Assembly (NCBI RefSeq): GCF_003443655.1 | Contig: NZ_CP031941.1 | Span: forward strand, 2,289,501 to 2,353,500 | Direction: 5' to 3' | From: Nostoc sphaeroides | GTDB lineage: Bacteria > Cyanobacteriota > Cyanobacteriia > Cyanobacteriales > Nostocaceae | Length of the DNA stretch: 64,000 bases | In this document: positions 8,155-17,525 of the stretch, piece by piece | Layout: every line of letters begins with the position of its first letter | Numbering within the stretch: the stretch's first letter is position 1 | Translations under genes and position numbers: made by a program | Notes under the pieces: generated by a model | What the model was told of the DNA's origin: nothing | What the model saw: only the letters and a program-made list of their open reading frames with translations | Database searches by the model: none

Positions 8155-9048
8155 TCAAGCCTGAGTCTCTTCAAATAAGACTAAGCCATACTTCTCGCCA
8201 GTAGGCAAAAAGCCAATTCCTTGATAAACTGCTTGGGCTGCTTGGTTATTATCACCTGTAAACAGGATGGCACGTTTTACTAAGAGCGATCGCGCATCTA
8301 ACAATGAGCCTGCGACTACACTTTTGGCGTAGCCTTTACCCCGCAGGGCTGGCGGTGTCCACACTCCACCAATTTGCACAATATCAGGTAAGCTGGCATT
8401 GAAAGCAGAGTAAGAAACTGGGGTATCTTCTGCTACCAAAACCCAATGCATTGCCATAGCTTGACGAGCTTCAATTATGCTACGGCTAGCTGTTGTTAAA
8501 CTCTGAGTATCTCTTTGTCCTAAAGTTTCCACACTATAAGCAGCGCACCATTGAGTGAGTAATTCCAACTCCTCTGGATGTGGCAAACGACACTGCACTT
8601 TTGCCGATGCTAAAGCTTCAGGTATTTGCAAGTCTCGTAATGCTAGAGAAAACAATATCTCAGACTCATCAAGTTGAGTTGGTCGGTTGCTAAGTCCCAA
8701 AATGCTTTTTGTCGCTTCGACTTGTGCTGCTGGGCCACTAATTCCAGAAATAGCACGTTCAGATTGTGCCACAACTGCTTGCACCACTTCTGGCAAATAT
8801 ACAGGGGCTTGGACTACGATCATCCCATTCCAAAAATGGGCTGCAACTGCCACTATAGTTTCATCTGTGTAGGCTGCTATGTAAGTTCCTTGAAATCTGG
8901 CATTTTGGTCAAGTAGTCCCGCAGTTCGCCAATTAGAGCGCAAAAACATAGAAGTATCAGTGTGTTGCAAGAGAAATGCTTCCAGCGATACTTCATCTCC
9001 AGGTTGCAGAGTTCTCAAAATAGGCACAAAAAACTCCTGAGTGTCCAA
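8155..9048 (-). CDS. GNAT-family N-acetyltransferase
   Basis: 297 residues. The C-terminal 90 residues are a canonical GNAT half: VQIGGVWTPPALRGKGYAKS (acetyl-CoA pyrophosphate loop R-G-K-G-Y-A) and then FTGDNNQAAQAVYQGIGFLPTGEKYGL (motif B, Asn and Tyr in their usual places). The N-terminal 190 residues form a more divergent GNAT-like domain. It lies 127 bp upstream of another GNAT gene on the same strand, but the two proteins are not close paralogues. The substrate is unknown. Confidence 0.85.
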   Translation of the reverse strand: MDTQEFFVPILRTLQPGDEVSLEAFLLQHTDTSMFLRSNWRTAGLLDQNARFQGTYIAAYTDETIVAVAAHFWNGMIVVQAPVYLPEVVQAVVAQSERAISGISGPAAQVEATKSILGLSNRPTQLDESEILFSLALRDLQIPEALASAKVQCRLPHPEELELLTQWCAAYSVETLGQRDTQSLTTASRSIIEARQAMAMHWVLVAEDTPVSYSAFNASLPDIVQIGGVWTPPALRGKGYAKSVVAGSLLDARSLLVKRAILFTGDNNQAAQAVYQGIGFLPTGEKYGLVLFEETQA

Positions 9049-9277
9049 TTTAGTTTACCGAATAAGCTGTTTTGGGAATAGTAGCAATGCCATCTGTGAA
9101 GTTGGTTCTACCTAATGGTAATTGAAAGGAACACAGCCTAACTGTGCCCCTAAATTAAACTACTTCAAGTGCCTGTTCGGGGAATCATAAAATTTCCTTT
9201 TGTTCAAGCGACAAACAGTCACCAACTGAGTGGTGATATTTTTTGTATTATATATGTAGCATATAAAAAGGCTGATA

Positions 9278-9402
9278 AGGGACTTCCAAATAAAAAAATA
9301 TCCAATTAATTCTTGTGGGGTGGGCGTCTCGCCCGCCCCTAATCATGGGCGGGCGAGACGCCCACCCCACAATATTGGATAATTTATTTCTTGGAGTTCC
9401 CT
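9278..9402. mobile_element. MITE, family A copy 2 (GC-hairpin passenger)
   Basis: It has family A ends (GGGACTTCCAA ... TTGGAGTTCCC) flanked by TAA on both sides. Instead of heptamers the interior is a long GC-rich hairpin, GGGGTGGGCGTCTCGCCC and its complement. The rest of 9049-9569 contains no gene. Confidence 0.75.
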
Positions 9403-9569
9403 AATGATGGCTTTAGCTTAGGATCATTTTCTGTACCCACCCAAATATCTCAATTGCATAGTTGCGGCCCAAAGACAACTTCAGATATGGGAAGAAGGAG
9501 ATTTGCTCTAGGAAAATAAAAGTCACCCTAGCATAGTATTGTGTTAGAGCGATCGCTAATCTCAACTCT

Positions 9570-10343
9570 ATGACTGGTAAACGCTTTTATCACATTGGCT
9601 TTGGACAAGACGATTTAGGTTCATCACCTCCCAGCATTGCCTTATTATCTGGCGATCCAGAGCGATCGCGTCTAATTGCCCAAACTTATTTACTAGATGT
9701 GCGCGTGTTATCAGAAAATCGCGGACTCAATAGCTATGTGGGATACTTACAAAATGGTCGCAGTATTTTATCAGCTACTAGTGGTATGGGTGCGCCTTCA
9801 TTAAGTATTGTTGTCAATGAGTTAATCCAAGTAGGAATCCGGCAAATTATTCGTATTGGAACTTGCGGAGCAATTCAATCTTATATACCAGTCGGTAGCG
9901 TTGTTATTAGCAGTGCAGCATTGTGTCGCCAAGGTGCAGCAAATGATATTGCACCTGTGGAGTATCCAGCCGCAGCCGATCCTTTTCTCACAGTCGCTTT
10001 AGTTAAAGCCGCCCGAGAATTAAAGGTTGAACATTACATAGGAATTACGGCATCAGTTGATACTTTTTACGAAGGACAAGAACGCACTGATTCAGCGAAT
10101 CCAAATTTAATGCGATCGCTGCATGGTATTACAGAAGAATATCGGCGATTAAATATCTTGAATTATGAAATGGAATGCGGCACATTATTCAAAATGGCAG
10201 GAGTGTATAATTTTACTGCTGCTGCTATTTGCGCTGTAGTAGCTGGGCGTACTGTTAGTGAAAATATCATCTTAGAACAAAAAGATATCGCTGTTAAAAA
10301 TGCGATCGCAACTGCTGTACATGCAGCAAAAACCCTTGAATAA
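9570..10343 (+). CDS. udp: Uridine phosphorylase-like nucleoside phosphorylase
   Basis: 257 residues, the size of bacterial uridine phosphorylase. Visible signatures of the PNP/UDP family are SGDPERSRLIA (phosphate loop), SGMGAPSLSIVVNELIQVG, RIGTCGAIQ, TASVDTFYEGQER and the sugar-binding NYEMECGTL. The order and spacing match E. coli Udp, including a Udp-like QER region. It catalyses phosphorolysis of uridine to uracil and ribose-1-phosphate in pyrimidine salvage. It is monocistronic, with a 380-bp AT-rich gap downstream. Exact nucleoside preference is not certain from sequence. Confidence 0.88.
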   Translation: MTGKRFYHIGFGQDDLGSSPPSIALLSGDPERSRLIAQTYLLDVRVLSENRGLNSYVGYLQNGRSILSATSGMGAPSLSIVVNELIQVGIRQIIRIGTCGAIQSYIPVGSVVISSAALCRQGAANDIAPVEYPAAADPFLTVALVKAARELKVEHYIGITASVDTFYEGQERTDSANPNLMRSLHGITEEYRRLNILNYEMECGTLFKMAGVYNFTAAAICAVVAGRTVSENIILEQKDIAVKNAIATAVHAAKTLE

Positions 10344-10722
10344 TAAATGTATCTTATTTAACTTTTTAGTCTGCTAGATTTAATATGCTCTAAGTAGTTT
10401 TATCATGTCTTTACCTAATCTTTAATTTATCAATCAGTAATTGTAGATAAGATGTATTGAGTAAAATGCAATTTAATCTTCTGGAGACACTTAAATTAAC
10501 AGTAAAAAAATCACTAAACAACTTAAAATTAAAAAACCTGTGTAATTAAAATAAACAATAATTATAACAAAAGTAAAGCCACTTATTTTAAAATTTATTG
10601 TAATGAAAACTTTAAAAATTAGCTTTTAATCTTAAAAAGATGAATTTAAAGCACCAATTATTTTAGCCATTATGATGAATTAAGCTATTAAAAAAACTCA
10701 GCGAAATTGGAGAAAATATAAC
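10344..10722. other. AT-rich intergenic region, nothing recognised
   Basis: This 380-bp stretch is strikingly A/T-rich, without long inverted repeats or convincing frames. It probably contains the promoter of the protease gene at 10723. Confidence 0.4.
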
Positions 10723-11283
10723 ATGAAGAATGCTTGGAGGCGTTGGATTACGACCGTTAACCTAGCTGCAATCGGACTAATACCGACGCTGATATTTTTA
10801 GCATTCTCTCATCGAGCAACAGCAGACGATCCAGGAGCATGTTACATGATAACCTCCTCTGGTAAAACCATTAGATTGGGAAGGCTTTGTAGCAATATAC
10901 CCGTAGCTTCAGACAAAAGAGTTTTTCGAGTCTCAATCAAACGCCGCTTTGGGGGAACTCCTGTAATTGATGTCACCTTCAACGACAATAAAACCTTTGA
11001 AATGATTGTAGATACAGGTGCTAGTGAAACTATTATCACTCAAGAGATGGCGAATACACTTGAACTCCAGGCTACAGGGACAATGCAAGCCCAAATTGCC
11101 GATGGTAGCCAAGTAGAATTTCCAACCAGTCAGGTAAAATCTATTGCAGTAGGCGGAGTAACAGCCAATAATCTGCGGGTAGCGATCGCACCAAAAGCAA
11201 GCATCGGCTTACTAGGTCACGATTTCTTTGGCAGCTATGATATTAAAATTCTGGAAAAAGAGGTGGAATTTCATCACCGCTAA
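10723..11283 (+). CDS. Retropepsin-like aspartic protease, exported or membrane-anchored
   Basis: 186 residues: a hydrophobic signal or anchor at about 12-30, then a short Cys-bearing spacer, then a retropepsin-like domain at about 68-186. The catalytic motif is FEMIVDTGASETIIT (DTGAS), followed by the flap region and a second family motif, ASIGLLGHDFFGSYDIKI, near the C-terminus. A single domain implies an active homodimer as in retroviral proteases. Such exported clan-AA proteins are common in cyanobacteria and proteobacteria, with unknown substrates. Confidence 0.85.
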   Translation: MKNAWRRWITTVNLAAIGLIPTLIFLAFSHRATADDPGACYMITSSGKTIRLGRLCSNIPVASDKRVFRVSIKRRFGGTPVIDVTFNDNKTFEMIVDTGASETIITQEMANTLELQATGTMQAQIADGSQVEFPTSQVKSIAVGGVTANNLRVAIAPKASIGLLGHDFFGSYDIKILEKEVEFHHR

Positions 11284-11355
11284 TGTTCGCAGCTAAAAAC
11301 GTAGTATCCTACATTTTGGTATCTATAAAAGGACAGGGAATAACCCAAATTTTCC

Positions 11356-11748
11356 ATGACTAAGCTGATTGAATACGAAGAAGCCAGCGAGGAAGTCCGG
11401 GCAGTATATGACGACATCCGCGCTACACGCCAGAATGACTATATAAATAACTTTTGGAAAGCGATAGCCAATCATCCCCCTACCTTGCAACGAACTTGGC
11501 AAGCGGTGAAAGAAGTGATGACTGGCCCCGGTGAGATTGATCCACTGATGCGCGAACTAATTTACATCGCCGTGAGTGCGACGAATGGCTGTGAGTATTG
11601 CATCGCCTCGCACACAGCAGGGGCGCGGGCTAAGGGTATGGATGATACCATGTTCGGGGAACTAATGGCGATCGCAGCCACTGCCAACATGACTAATCGC
11701 CTCGCCAACGGCTATCAAATTCCTGTGGACGAGAGATTTAAGACGTAG
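11356..11748 (+). CDS. Carboxymuconolactone decarboxylase-family (AhpD-like) protein
   Basis: 130 residues. The CMD core is ELIYIAVSATNGCEYCIASHTAGARAKGM: the CxxC pair (CEYC) followed by SH is the redox-active signature of AhpD-like members, which act as thiol-disulfide peroxidase partners. The gene is 43 bp upstream of an alpha/beta hydrolase on the same strand, so they are probably cotranscribed. Peroxidatic function is inferred; true decarboxylase activity is unlikely given the CxxC. Confidence 0.87.
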   Translation: MTKLIEYEEASEEVRAVYDDIRATRQNDYINNFWKAIANHPPTLQRTWQAVKEVMTGPGEIDPLMRELIYIAVSATNGCEYCIASHTAGARAKGMDDTMFGELMAIAATANMTNRLANGYQIPVDERFKT

Positions 11749-11790
11749 GAGTGTAGCCTTGTCCATCCCTGCTTAAGAAAATTATTTACT

Positions 11791-12591
11791 ATGCCCAAAG
11801 TTCAGATTAACGGGATTGATTTGTTCTACGACATTAAGGGAAAGGGTGAACCTTTGCTATTAATAGCTGGCTTCCTGTGCGATCATGCCTATTGGTCGTT
11901 GATTATGCCATCGCTGGTTTCGCAGTATCAAGTCATTCGTTTAGACAACCGAGGTATGGGGCGAAGTTCTGCTCCCGAAACCCCCTATAGTCTGAAACAG
12001 ATGGCTAATGACGTTGCAGCATTGCTCGATCGCATTGCGATCGATAAAGTGCATTTAGTAGGTCATTCAATGGGTGGTCAGATAGCCCAAGAGTTAGTGT
12101 TAGCACATCCTGAAAAGGTAGAAAGTCTGATACTACTTTCATCATTAGCAAAGGGTGATGGATTATTTAACAGTATCATTGAGACTTGGGGCGACCTCTG
12201 CAAAAATGTAGACTTGAAACTTTATGAAAAAGTCGTATTACCCTGGATATTTACAGATACGTTCTACTCGATTCCTGGGATGATCGAAGGACTAATTGAA
12301 TTTGCAATCAGATATCCTTTTCCACCTGCGGCTCATTCACTCTATCATCACAGCCGAGCTATGCTTGACTTTGACACAACAGACCGCCTTCAAAAAATTC
12401 ATTGTCCTACCCTAGTTCTAGTTGGTAAACAAGACATTCTCACCCCGCTAAAGTTTTCCCAGCAACTTGCTCAAGGCATTCCCAACACTGAACTTTTAGC
12501 CCTCAATGGAGGGGGTCATGGCTTCTTAATTGAGTCGCCGGATGCTGTGGTTTCAGCCATGCTTAACTTCCTGAGGAAGTTGACGAAATAA
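11791..12591 (+). CDS. Alpha/beta hydrolase
   Basis: 266 residues with the complete catalytic layout: the oxyanion region LLIAGFLCDHAYW, nucleophile elbow GHSMGGQ (Ser at about 95), catalytic Asp in VGKQDILTP and catalytic His in GGHGFL near the C-terminus. A variable lid lies at about 125-185. It is similar to the bacterial esterase/haloperoxidase-like group. It sits close behind the AhpD-like gene. The substrate is unknown. Confidence 0.87.
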   Translation: MPKVQINGIDLFYDIKGKGEPLLLIAGFLCDHAYWSLIMPSLVSQYQVIRLDNRGMGRSSAPETPYSLKQMANDVAALLDRIAIDKVHLVGHSMGGQIAQELVLAHPEKVESLILLSSLAKGDGLFNSIIETWGDLCKNVDLKLYEKVVLPWIFTDTFYSIPGMIEGLIEFAIRYPFPPAAHSLYHHSRAMLDFDTTDRLQKIHCPTLVLVGKQDILTPLKFSQQLAQGIPNTELLALNGGGHGFLIESPDAVVSAMLNFLRKLTK

Positions 12592-12820
12592 TCAGGGTTC
12601 CAGGCGGCGTTTTTGGGCTGATGATTGCGATCGCTTGCACTGCACTCTTAACCCACCAATAACGCCCGTTCTGTGAAAAGCAGACTCTTATTAGGGAAGC
12701 GATGCCTGCGGTGGTCACTGAGCTTGCCGTTCGCGGAGCGTCTCGTAGAGAAGTGCGAGCTACGCTAACGCTAAAATCTCAAAAGTGACCAATACTTTTG
12801 GCTGTAAAATTAACTTTGTT
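12592..12820. repeat. Intergenic dispersed-repeat DNA
   Basis: No gene. It contains a piece of the repeat read as GCGATGCCTGCGGTGG, followed by a GC-rich palindromic block (GGAGCGTCTCGTAGAGAAGTG region). This is the cyanobacterial type of interspersed palindrome also seen in fragments elsewhere in the window. Confidence 0.5.
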
Positions 12821-12990
12821 TAGGTGATTTCCAACAAAGAAAATACCTGTGTTGGCGAGTTTCGACAACTCTTGGAGACGCTACGCGAACGCTCAACTCT
12901 CGATCTATCAGTTGGTTGAGTTTCGACTACGCTCAACTACCGCGAAGTCGAAACCAACGGCATCGGTATATTTATTCTTGTAAATCACCT
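12821..12990. mobile_element. MITE, family G
   Basis: The terminal repeats, GGTGATTTCCAACAAAGAAAATACC-like on the left and its imperfect complement on the right (about 20 of 26 positions), are flanked by TTA on both sides, a TWA-type 3-bp duplication. The interior is a palindromic block containing GAGTTTCGAC and GTCGAAAC. Confidence 0.65.
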
Positions 12991-12999
12991 TAGTATTAA

Positions 13000-13518
13000 T
13001 CAACACATTTGATTTACTTTAGCCGCAAATTCTGCAATATTTATCTGCTCGTAGTGTTCAAAAGGTTGATGAATCCAGGGGTTGTCAGCCAAATAATCAA
13101 CATAATAATTGGGTGCTATAACTGAACAAGCTTTATACCAAAGAACGGCGGTGCGAATTTCCTCAATGGGGAAATCAGTATTTTGCTGGAGCCAAGGTAT
13201 AGTCTGCTGGAGTGTGATGCCAGAGTCTACCAAATCATCCACTAGGAGAATGCGGGAACCTAACTTTTCGGCAGTCATCGTTAAGTGGCGAGAGAAAATT
13301 AAATTATTTCTTTCTTGCTTTTGGACGCCACTGTAAGATGAGGTTGCTAAAATTGCTAACGGCTGCTGGTATATACGGGAGAGAATATCTCCGATTCGTA
13401 GTCCTCCTCTGGCAAGACAGATAATTTGGTTAAATTCCCAGCCTGATTGATAAATCTGAACGGCCAGTTGTTCAATTTTTTGGTGATAATCTGACCAAGA
13501 AACATAAAGGTCTGGCAT
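13000..13518 (-). CDS. Gpt-like phosphoribosyltransferase
   Basis: 172 residues. The PRPP-binding motif ILLVDDLVDSGIT (about 93-105) is clear. The N-terminal YVSWSDYHQKIEQLA, ICLARGGLRIGDIL and the C-terminal PWIHQPFE follow the pattern of xanthine-guanine phosphoribosyltransferase (E. coli Gpt has TWIEQPWD at the same place). It should salvage a purine base with PRPP. Which base is used cannot be decided. It is divergent from the neighbouring sugar transporter, with about 70 bp between starts. Confidence 0.85.
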   Translation of the reverse strand: MPDLYVSWSDYHQKIEQLAVQIYQSGWEFNQIICLARGGLRIGDILSRIYQQPLAILATSSYSGVQKQERNNLIFSRHLTMTAEKLGSRILLVDDLVDSGITLQQTIPWLQQNTDFPIEEIRTAVLWYKACSVIAPNYYVDYLADNPWIHQPFEHYEQINIAEFAAKVNQMC

Positions 13519-13586
13519 AAGTCTTAGGGAAGTGATGGATAAGATTGATAGCTAGTGTTGAAAACAAATTTCTTATTTTACTATGA

Positions 13587-15053
13587 GTGCAAAGTTTTAT
13601 GAATGATTCTACTGCTGATGGCGACGCTCAAGGAACGCCTAAAAATGAAAAACTAAACCTCAGTACTAAAATTGCTTTCGGTGCTGGAGATTTGGGAACA
13701 GCGATCGCGGCGATGATTGGGATCACTTATTTGTCACCATTCCTCACAGATGTTGCTGGTTTAGATCCCAACTTAGCCGGACAAACCCAACTGGTTGGTA
13801 AAGTCTGGGATGCAGTCAACGATCCGATGGTTGGGGTATTGAGCGATCGCACTCAAAGTAGTCAAGGAAGGCGGTATCCTTGGATGATTTGGGGATCAAT
13901 TCCTTTTGGGATTTTCTTCTTTTTGCAGTGGATTGTTCCGCAATTTAGCACTCAAGAAAGTGTGAATCAGTGGGGGTTGTTTTGGTATTACACTGCTGTT
14001 TCTATTTTGTTTAATGCTTTCTATACAGTCGTCAATTTACCATATACAGCGCTCACCGCAGAACTAACTCAAGACTACGACGAACGCACTAGTCTAACCA
14101 GCTTTCGCTTTTTCTTTTCTATTGGCGGTAGCATTTTCGCCATACTTCTTTTTTTAGCTATTTCTATACTAATTCCCGATAACAGACAACTACAATATGT
14201 AGTTTTGGGAGGCATTTGTGCAACTGTCTCTGTTTTCCCTTTATATTGGTGTGTTTGGGGAACAAAAAAACGCGCTCAAGCAGTAGCAAAGTTACACCCA
14301 GAAACTGAGCAAAAAGTCTCTATTCCTTTATGGCAACAACTCAAAATTGTTTTTACTAATCGCCCTTTCTTGTTTGTAGTAGGGATTTACCTTTGTTCTT
14401 GGTTGAGTTTTCAATTGTCAGCTGGCATTATTCCCTACTTTGTCACCAGTTGGATGCGGCTACCGCAATGGCACGTTAGCCTAGTGCTGTTGACGGTGCA
14501 AGGAACCGCCATGTCTATGCTGTTTGTTTGGGCTGCCATCAGTAAGCGTTTTGGCAAACAAGCTGTGTACTACATGGGAATGACTATTTGGATTATTGCC
14601 CAAGTTGGACTTTTTTTCTTGCAACCTGGTCAAATCATCCTAATGTACATTTTTGCGATGATGGCAGGTTTGGGTGTCTCCACTGCCTATCTTATTCCCT
14701 GGTCAATGCTACCTGATGTAATTGAACTGGATGAACTCAAAACTGGACAGAGGCGAGAGGGTATTTTTTACAGTTTTATGGTGTTTCTCCAGAAAATCTG
14801 TTTAGGATTTGCAGTTTATATACTTTTACAAAGATTAGGTACAGCTGGATATATTAAACCCACGCCAGATGTGCTAATGCCAATTCAACCAAATACTGTG
14901 TTAGATGTAATTCGTAGTTTTATTGGCCCCCTACCAGCGATCGCTTTAATATTGGGTTTAGTTTTAACGTATTTTTACCCAATTACCCGCGAGATGCACG
15001 CAGAGATTATGCTAAAACTCAAAGAACGGCAAGAGAAGAGGGGAGTTAATTAA
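13587..15053 (+). CDS. GPH-family (MelB-like) sugar:cation symporter
   Basis: 488 residues with twelve predicted TM helices. Family marks are GAGDLGTA in TM1, DVAGLDPNLAGQ and VWDAVNDPMVGVLSDRT in the TM2-3 loop (the GPH Asp-rich signature), GRRYPWM, and SSxxYLIPWSMLPDVIE-type sequence before TM10. It sits in the inner membrane and is expected to import a glycoside, pentoside or hexuronide with a cation. The listed start is a GTG at 13587; an ATG four codons later (13599) is equally possible, and neither has a strong ribosome-binding site. Confidence 0.87.
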   Translation: MQSFMNDSTADGDAQGTPKNEKLNLSTKIAFGAGDLGTAIAAMIGITYLSPFLTDVAGLDPNLAGQTQLVGKVWDAVNDPMVGVLSDRTQSSQGRRYPWMIWGSIPFGIFFFLQWIVPQFSTQESVNQWGLFWYYTAVSILFNAFYTVVNLPYTALTAELTQDYDERTSLTSFRFFFSIGGSIFAILLFLAISILIPDNRQLQYVVLGGICATVSVFPLYWCVWGTKKRAQAVAKLHPETEQKVSIPLWQQLKIVFTNRPFLFVVGIYLCSWLSFQLSAGIIPYFVTSWMRLPQWHVSLVLLTVQGTAMSMLFVWAAISKRFGKQAVYYMGMTIWIIAQVGLFFLQPGQIILMYIFAMMAGLGVSTAYLIPWSMLPDVIELDELKTGQRREGIFYSFMVFLQKICLGFAVYILLQRLGTAGYIKPTPDVLMPIQPNTVLDVIRSFIGPLPAIALILGLVLTYFYPITREMHAEIMLKLKERQEKRGVN

Positions 15054-15510
15054 TTCGTAATTCGTAATTCGTAGTTAAGAATTCAATTACGAATTCGGCA
15101 TAAATAAACATCTCCTATTTACACTCGTTGCTGGCGTTCCTAGACTCCTACCCAATGCTCAATTCCCAGTGCCTTGTATATTTGCGATCGCAAACTGACT
15201 TAACCTAAGTGACAGAGGTAAATTCAAACGCTCTGTTCCATACTTAACTAAAGAGCAAGTATCACAGACAACTGAACTCAGTCTCAACTACATTTGCATT
15301 GCCTTGTAAATTGGTTGGTCGCTGATTGTTACAACCCATGCAGGTTAAAAGTTTGATTGCAAATCCTCTTAAATAAACTATCAAAAGTTTTCTGTCTTTG
15401 CTTATATTAAACACCTTTGCCTCATTCCCACTCTTGGAAATGAGGCAAATTTCTATCTAGCTATATACCCCACGGGTAATTTTGTCGTCGGGGATATAGG
15501 CAAAGTCTTA
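15054..15510. other. Intergenic region with two hairpins
   Basis: It starts with the dispersed repeat TTCGTAATTCGTAATTCGTA. A hairpin with 11-bp arms TTTGCCTCATT/AATGAGGCAAA is at 15416-15449, and a second, weaker one (TATACCCC/GGGGATATA) lies at about 15464-15498. No coding capacity is recognised. Confidence 0.5.
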
Positions 15511-15819
15511 GTGCTGCAAGTGCGATCGCTTTTAGGGAAAAGCTTTAATATAGTAATCAATGATTTACCGCAGCTACCACCACCAAAAATTGTGAGTATT
15601 AAATCTGCATCAAGAGATGAAATTTTTATTCGTTTGAGTTATTTATCAAAATCTCAAATAGATGGCTTTGAAGCTATTGATATAGAAAAATCGTCTGATG
15701 TTATATTCAGTGCTAGTAAAGGCAAGTGGAAAAGCTTAAATCCTATCTCTAAACTTGAATGTGGCATTGATACTACAAAAATCAAGGCTCTTAAGAAAGT
15801 GTTCAGTGCGATCGCCTGA
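15511..15819 (+). CDS. Small hypothetical protein, possibly a gene fragment
   Basis: A 102-residue frame from a GTG start. The composition (NIVINDLPQLPPPKIVSIKSASRDEIFIRLSYLSKSQIDGFE) looks like real protein, with a plausible beta-rich core, but I recognise no family. The first ten residues overlap a HIP1 site and there is no ribosome-binding site, so the true 5' end may be lost. It precedes a truncated xisH and may itself be a fragment. Confidence 0.35.
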   Translation: MLQVRSLLGKSFNIVINDLPQLPPPKIVSIKSASRDEIFIRLSYLSKSQIDGFEAIDIEKSSDVIFSASKGKWKSLNPISKLECGIDTTKIKALKKVFSAIA

Positions 15820-15867
15820 TCTTGTAGGGTGCGTTAATGAAATGTAACGCACCTTCTCAATTGTCAG

Positions 15868-15978
15868 TATAATGAGTTTTTTAGTCGGAAGTTTATTCAA
15901 AGAATTATTGGCGAATATCAACTAAAATTACTAGTTTTTAATCCAGAGCAAGAGGAGATAGTTATATGGAGAGACTAA
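15868..15978 (+). pseudogene. xisH: xisH remnant (3' end only)
   Basis: An open frame reads YNEFFSRKFIQRIIGEYQL and continues KLLVFNPEQEEIVIWRD to a TAA at 15976-15978. This is the conserved C-terminus of XisH-type proteins. Everything upstream is missing and is replaced by a small dispersed repeat (GTAGGGTGCGTTA/TAACGCACC, 15825-15853). The stop overlaps the xisI start by 13 bp, the usual arrangement of the pair. Confidence 0.75.
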
Positions 15979-16295
15979 ATTATCAAGAAATAGTCCAAAA
16001 AATTCTGGAAACTCATGCCAAAAATCGCTCAAATAGTCAGACAGAAGTCAAATTGTTATTTGATACTGAGCGCCATCGCTATCAAGTTATGAATATTGGT
16101 TGGCAAGAGCTAACGCGAATATTTGGTTGTATTATTTATGTAGAAATTAAAGATGGCAAAATTTGGATCGAACGCGATGGAACGGAAATCGGAGTAGCTA
16201 ATGAATTAGTAGAAGCTGGAGTTCCTAAACAAGATATAGTTTTGGCTTTTAAAGCCCCATACAAACGAAAATTTACTGAATTTGCTGCTAGTTGA
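15966..16295 (+). CDS. xisI: XisI-like protein (fdxN-element excision controlling factor family)
   Basis: 109 residues, full length for the family. Signature segments are EVKLLFDTERHRYQVMNIGW, GCIIYVEIKDGKIWIERDGTE, GVANELVEAGVPKQDIVLAF and the closing KRKFTEFA. XisI was named for its part in programmed excision of the fdxN element in Anabaena heterocysts, but most cyanobacterial XisH/XisI pairs are scattered accessory genes. Here the XisH partner is reduced to its last 35 codons, so this copy is probably non-functional or an orphan, although its own frame is intact. Confidence 0.88.
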   Translation: MERLNYQEIVQKILETHAKNRSNSQTEVKLLFDTERHRYQVMNIGWQELTRIFGCIIYVEIKDGKIWIERDGTEIGVANELVEAGVPKQDIVLAFKAPYKRKFTEFAAS

Positions 16296-16332
16296 AGCAC
16301 ATCTTGATCAAAAAGCACTAATAAACCTTATT

Positions 16333-17379
16333 TCATCTAGTCAAACTCTTTACCGACACGATTTTCTCAGCTTCATTTACCCTAACCTGCGCCAACCCAA
16401 ATTGTTCAATTACGACTGCATTCGTCGTCAAATGTCTAGTTACCTCAGCTACCCGGTAATGACTTTCCTGTGAAGCTAAAGCAGCCGGCAATAATAACTG
16501 ATCTGCTAAGTGTTCATCCACTGCTGCACCGGTGTGATGAAACTCAAGGAGTTGCTGACAAGCAATTTCTGCAACTGTCTCCGCCGATAACCGTAATCGC
16601 CCAAATCCACCAAAGCCAGTCAAGCTGTTCTCATACTCAGCAGTTAAAAAAATACCCGCCCCAGGTGCTATACCTCTTTCTCGCAAAGCGTGTACAGCAA
16701 CTTTCAAATGGGCTTCCCGTAACAAATTCTCGGCACGATTCGCCATCCGTTGGGGAATATGCGAAGGCAATTCTGTTACCACTGCTAGCCCTCGCACCTG
16801 TTGTAAATTTCCCCGTTCCAACAAGTTAATCCCGTTGAGTTTACCACCGCCATCTACATGCAACTGTACCTCTCCGCCACCTTTGGGAAACCACCCCCAA
16901 GCACCTAACTTGACTTGGGCTTCTACACCCATGCGTTGCAATATCGGTAAATAAACTTGCTCAATGTACGTCACTGTCGGGCTAAAATTTACATGAGTTC
17001 CACCCTTTAGAGTTACTTGAGAATTGCCCGATGCTAGTGCCAAAGGTAAGAGAATTGTCTGTAAAACTAGAGCGATCGCACCCGCAGAACCACCAACTTG
17101 TGCTTTACTAACATCAAAGGTATAAGTTCCAGCTTGCACAGCACTACCTGGGATGAATTCTAGCAGCATTGAACCCAAAGCATCACCCCGTAGTTGGGCA
17201 TTACAAATTCTCGCCGCAGCCCGAACTGCTGTTAAGTGTTGTGCTGCTAATCCTGGTTTTTTGCGTCCAGCGCGAATGCCTGAAATTCGTATGGGTTCGC
17301 CAGTGATAGCGGCTAGACTTAAGGAAGTGCGAAGAACTTGTCCGCCTCCCTCTCCGTAGGAACCGTCAATTTCAATCAT
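16333..17379 (-). CDS. rtcA: RNA 3'-terminal phosphate cyclase
   Basis: 348 residues from the ATG at 17379, chosen because the family begins with IEIDGSYGEGGGQVLRTS. An in-frame ATG 60 bp upstream would add an unrelated Lys/Pro-rich tail. Other marks are SGIRAGRKKPGLAAQHL, GGTHVNFSPTVTYI, WGWFPKGGGEV and the C-terminal catalytic-His region AAVDEHLADQLLLPAAL. It converts RNA 3'-phosphate ends to 2',3'-cyclic phosphates with ATP through an adenylated-His intermediate. No rtcB, rtcR or tRNA gene is adjacent. It faces the xisI gene tail to tail with 37 bp between. Confidence 0.93.
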   Translation of the reverse strand: MIEIDGSYGEGGGQVLRTSLSLAAITGEPIRISGIRAGRKKPGLAAQHLTAVRAAARICNAQLRGDALGSMLLEFIPGSAVQAGTYTFDVSKAQVGGSAGAIALVLQTILLPLALASGNSQVTLKGGTHVNFSPTVTYIEQVYLPILQRMGVEAQVKLGAWGWFPKGGGEVQLHVDGGGKLNGINLLERGNLQQVRGLAVVTELPSHIPQRMANRAENLLREAHLKVAVHALRERGIAPGAGIFLTAEYENSLTGFGGFGRLRLSAETVAEIACQQLLEFHHTGAAVDEHLADQLLLPAALASQESHYRVAEVTRHLTTNAVVIEQFGLAQVRVNEAEKIVSVKSLTR

Positions 17380-17525
17380 GGGCGATTTTGGAATGGTGGA
17401 TTTTGGGTTATCCCCACGGCTCTTAAAATCAAACCACAAATTATAAACGTCTAGCAGCTAGTTTTTTGAAGACAAGTTACACAAATATACAGAAAAAATT
17501 CTGAGAGGATGTTTTTTGTAGTTTG

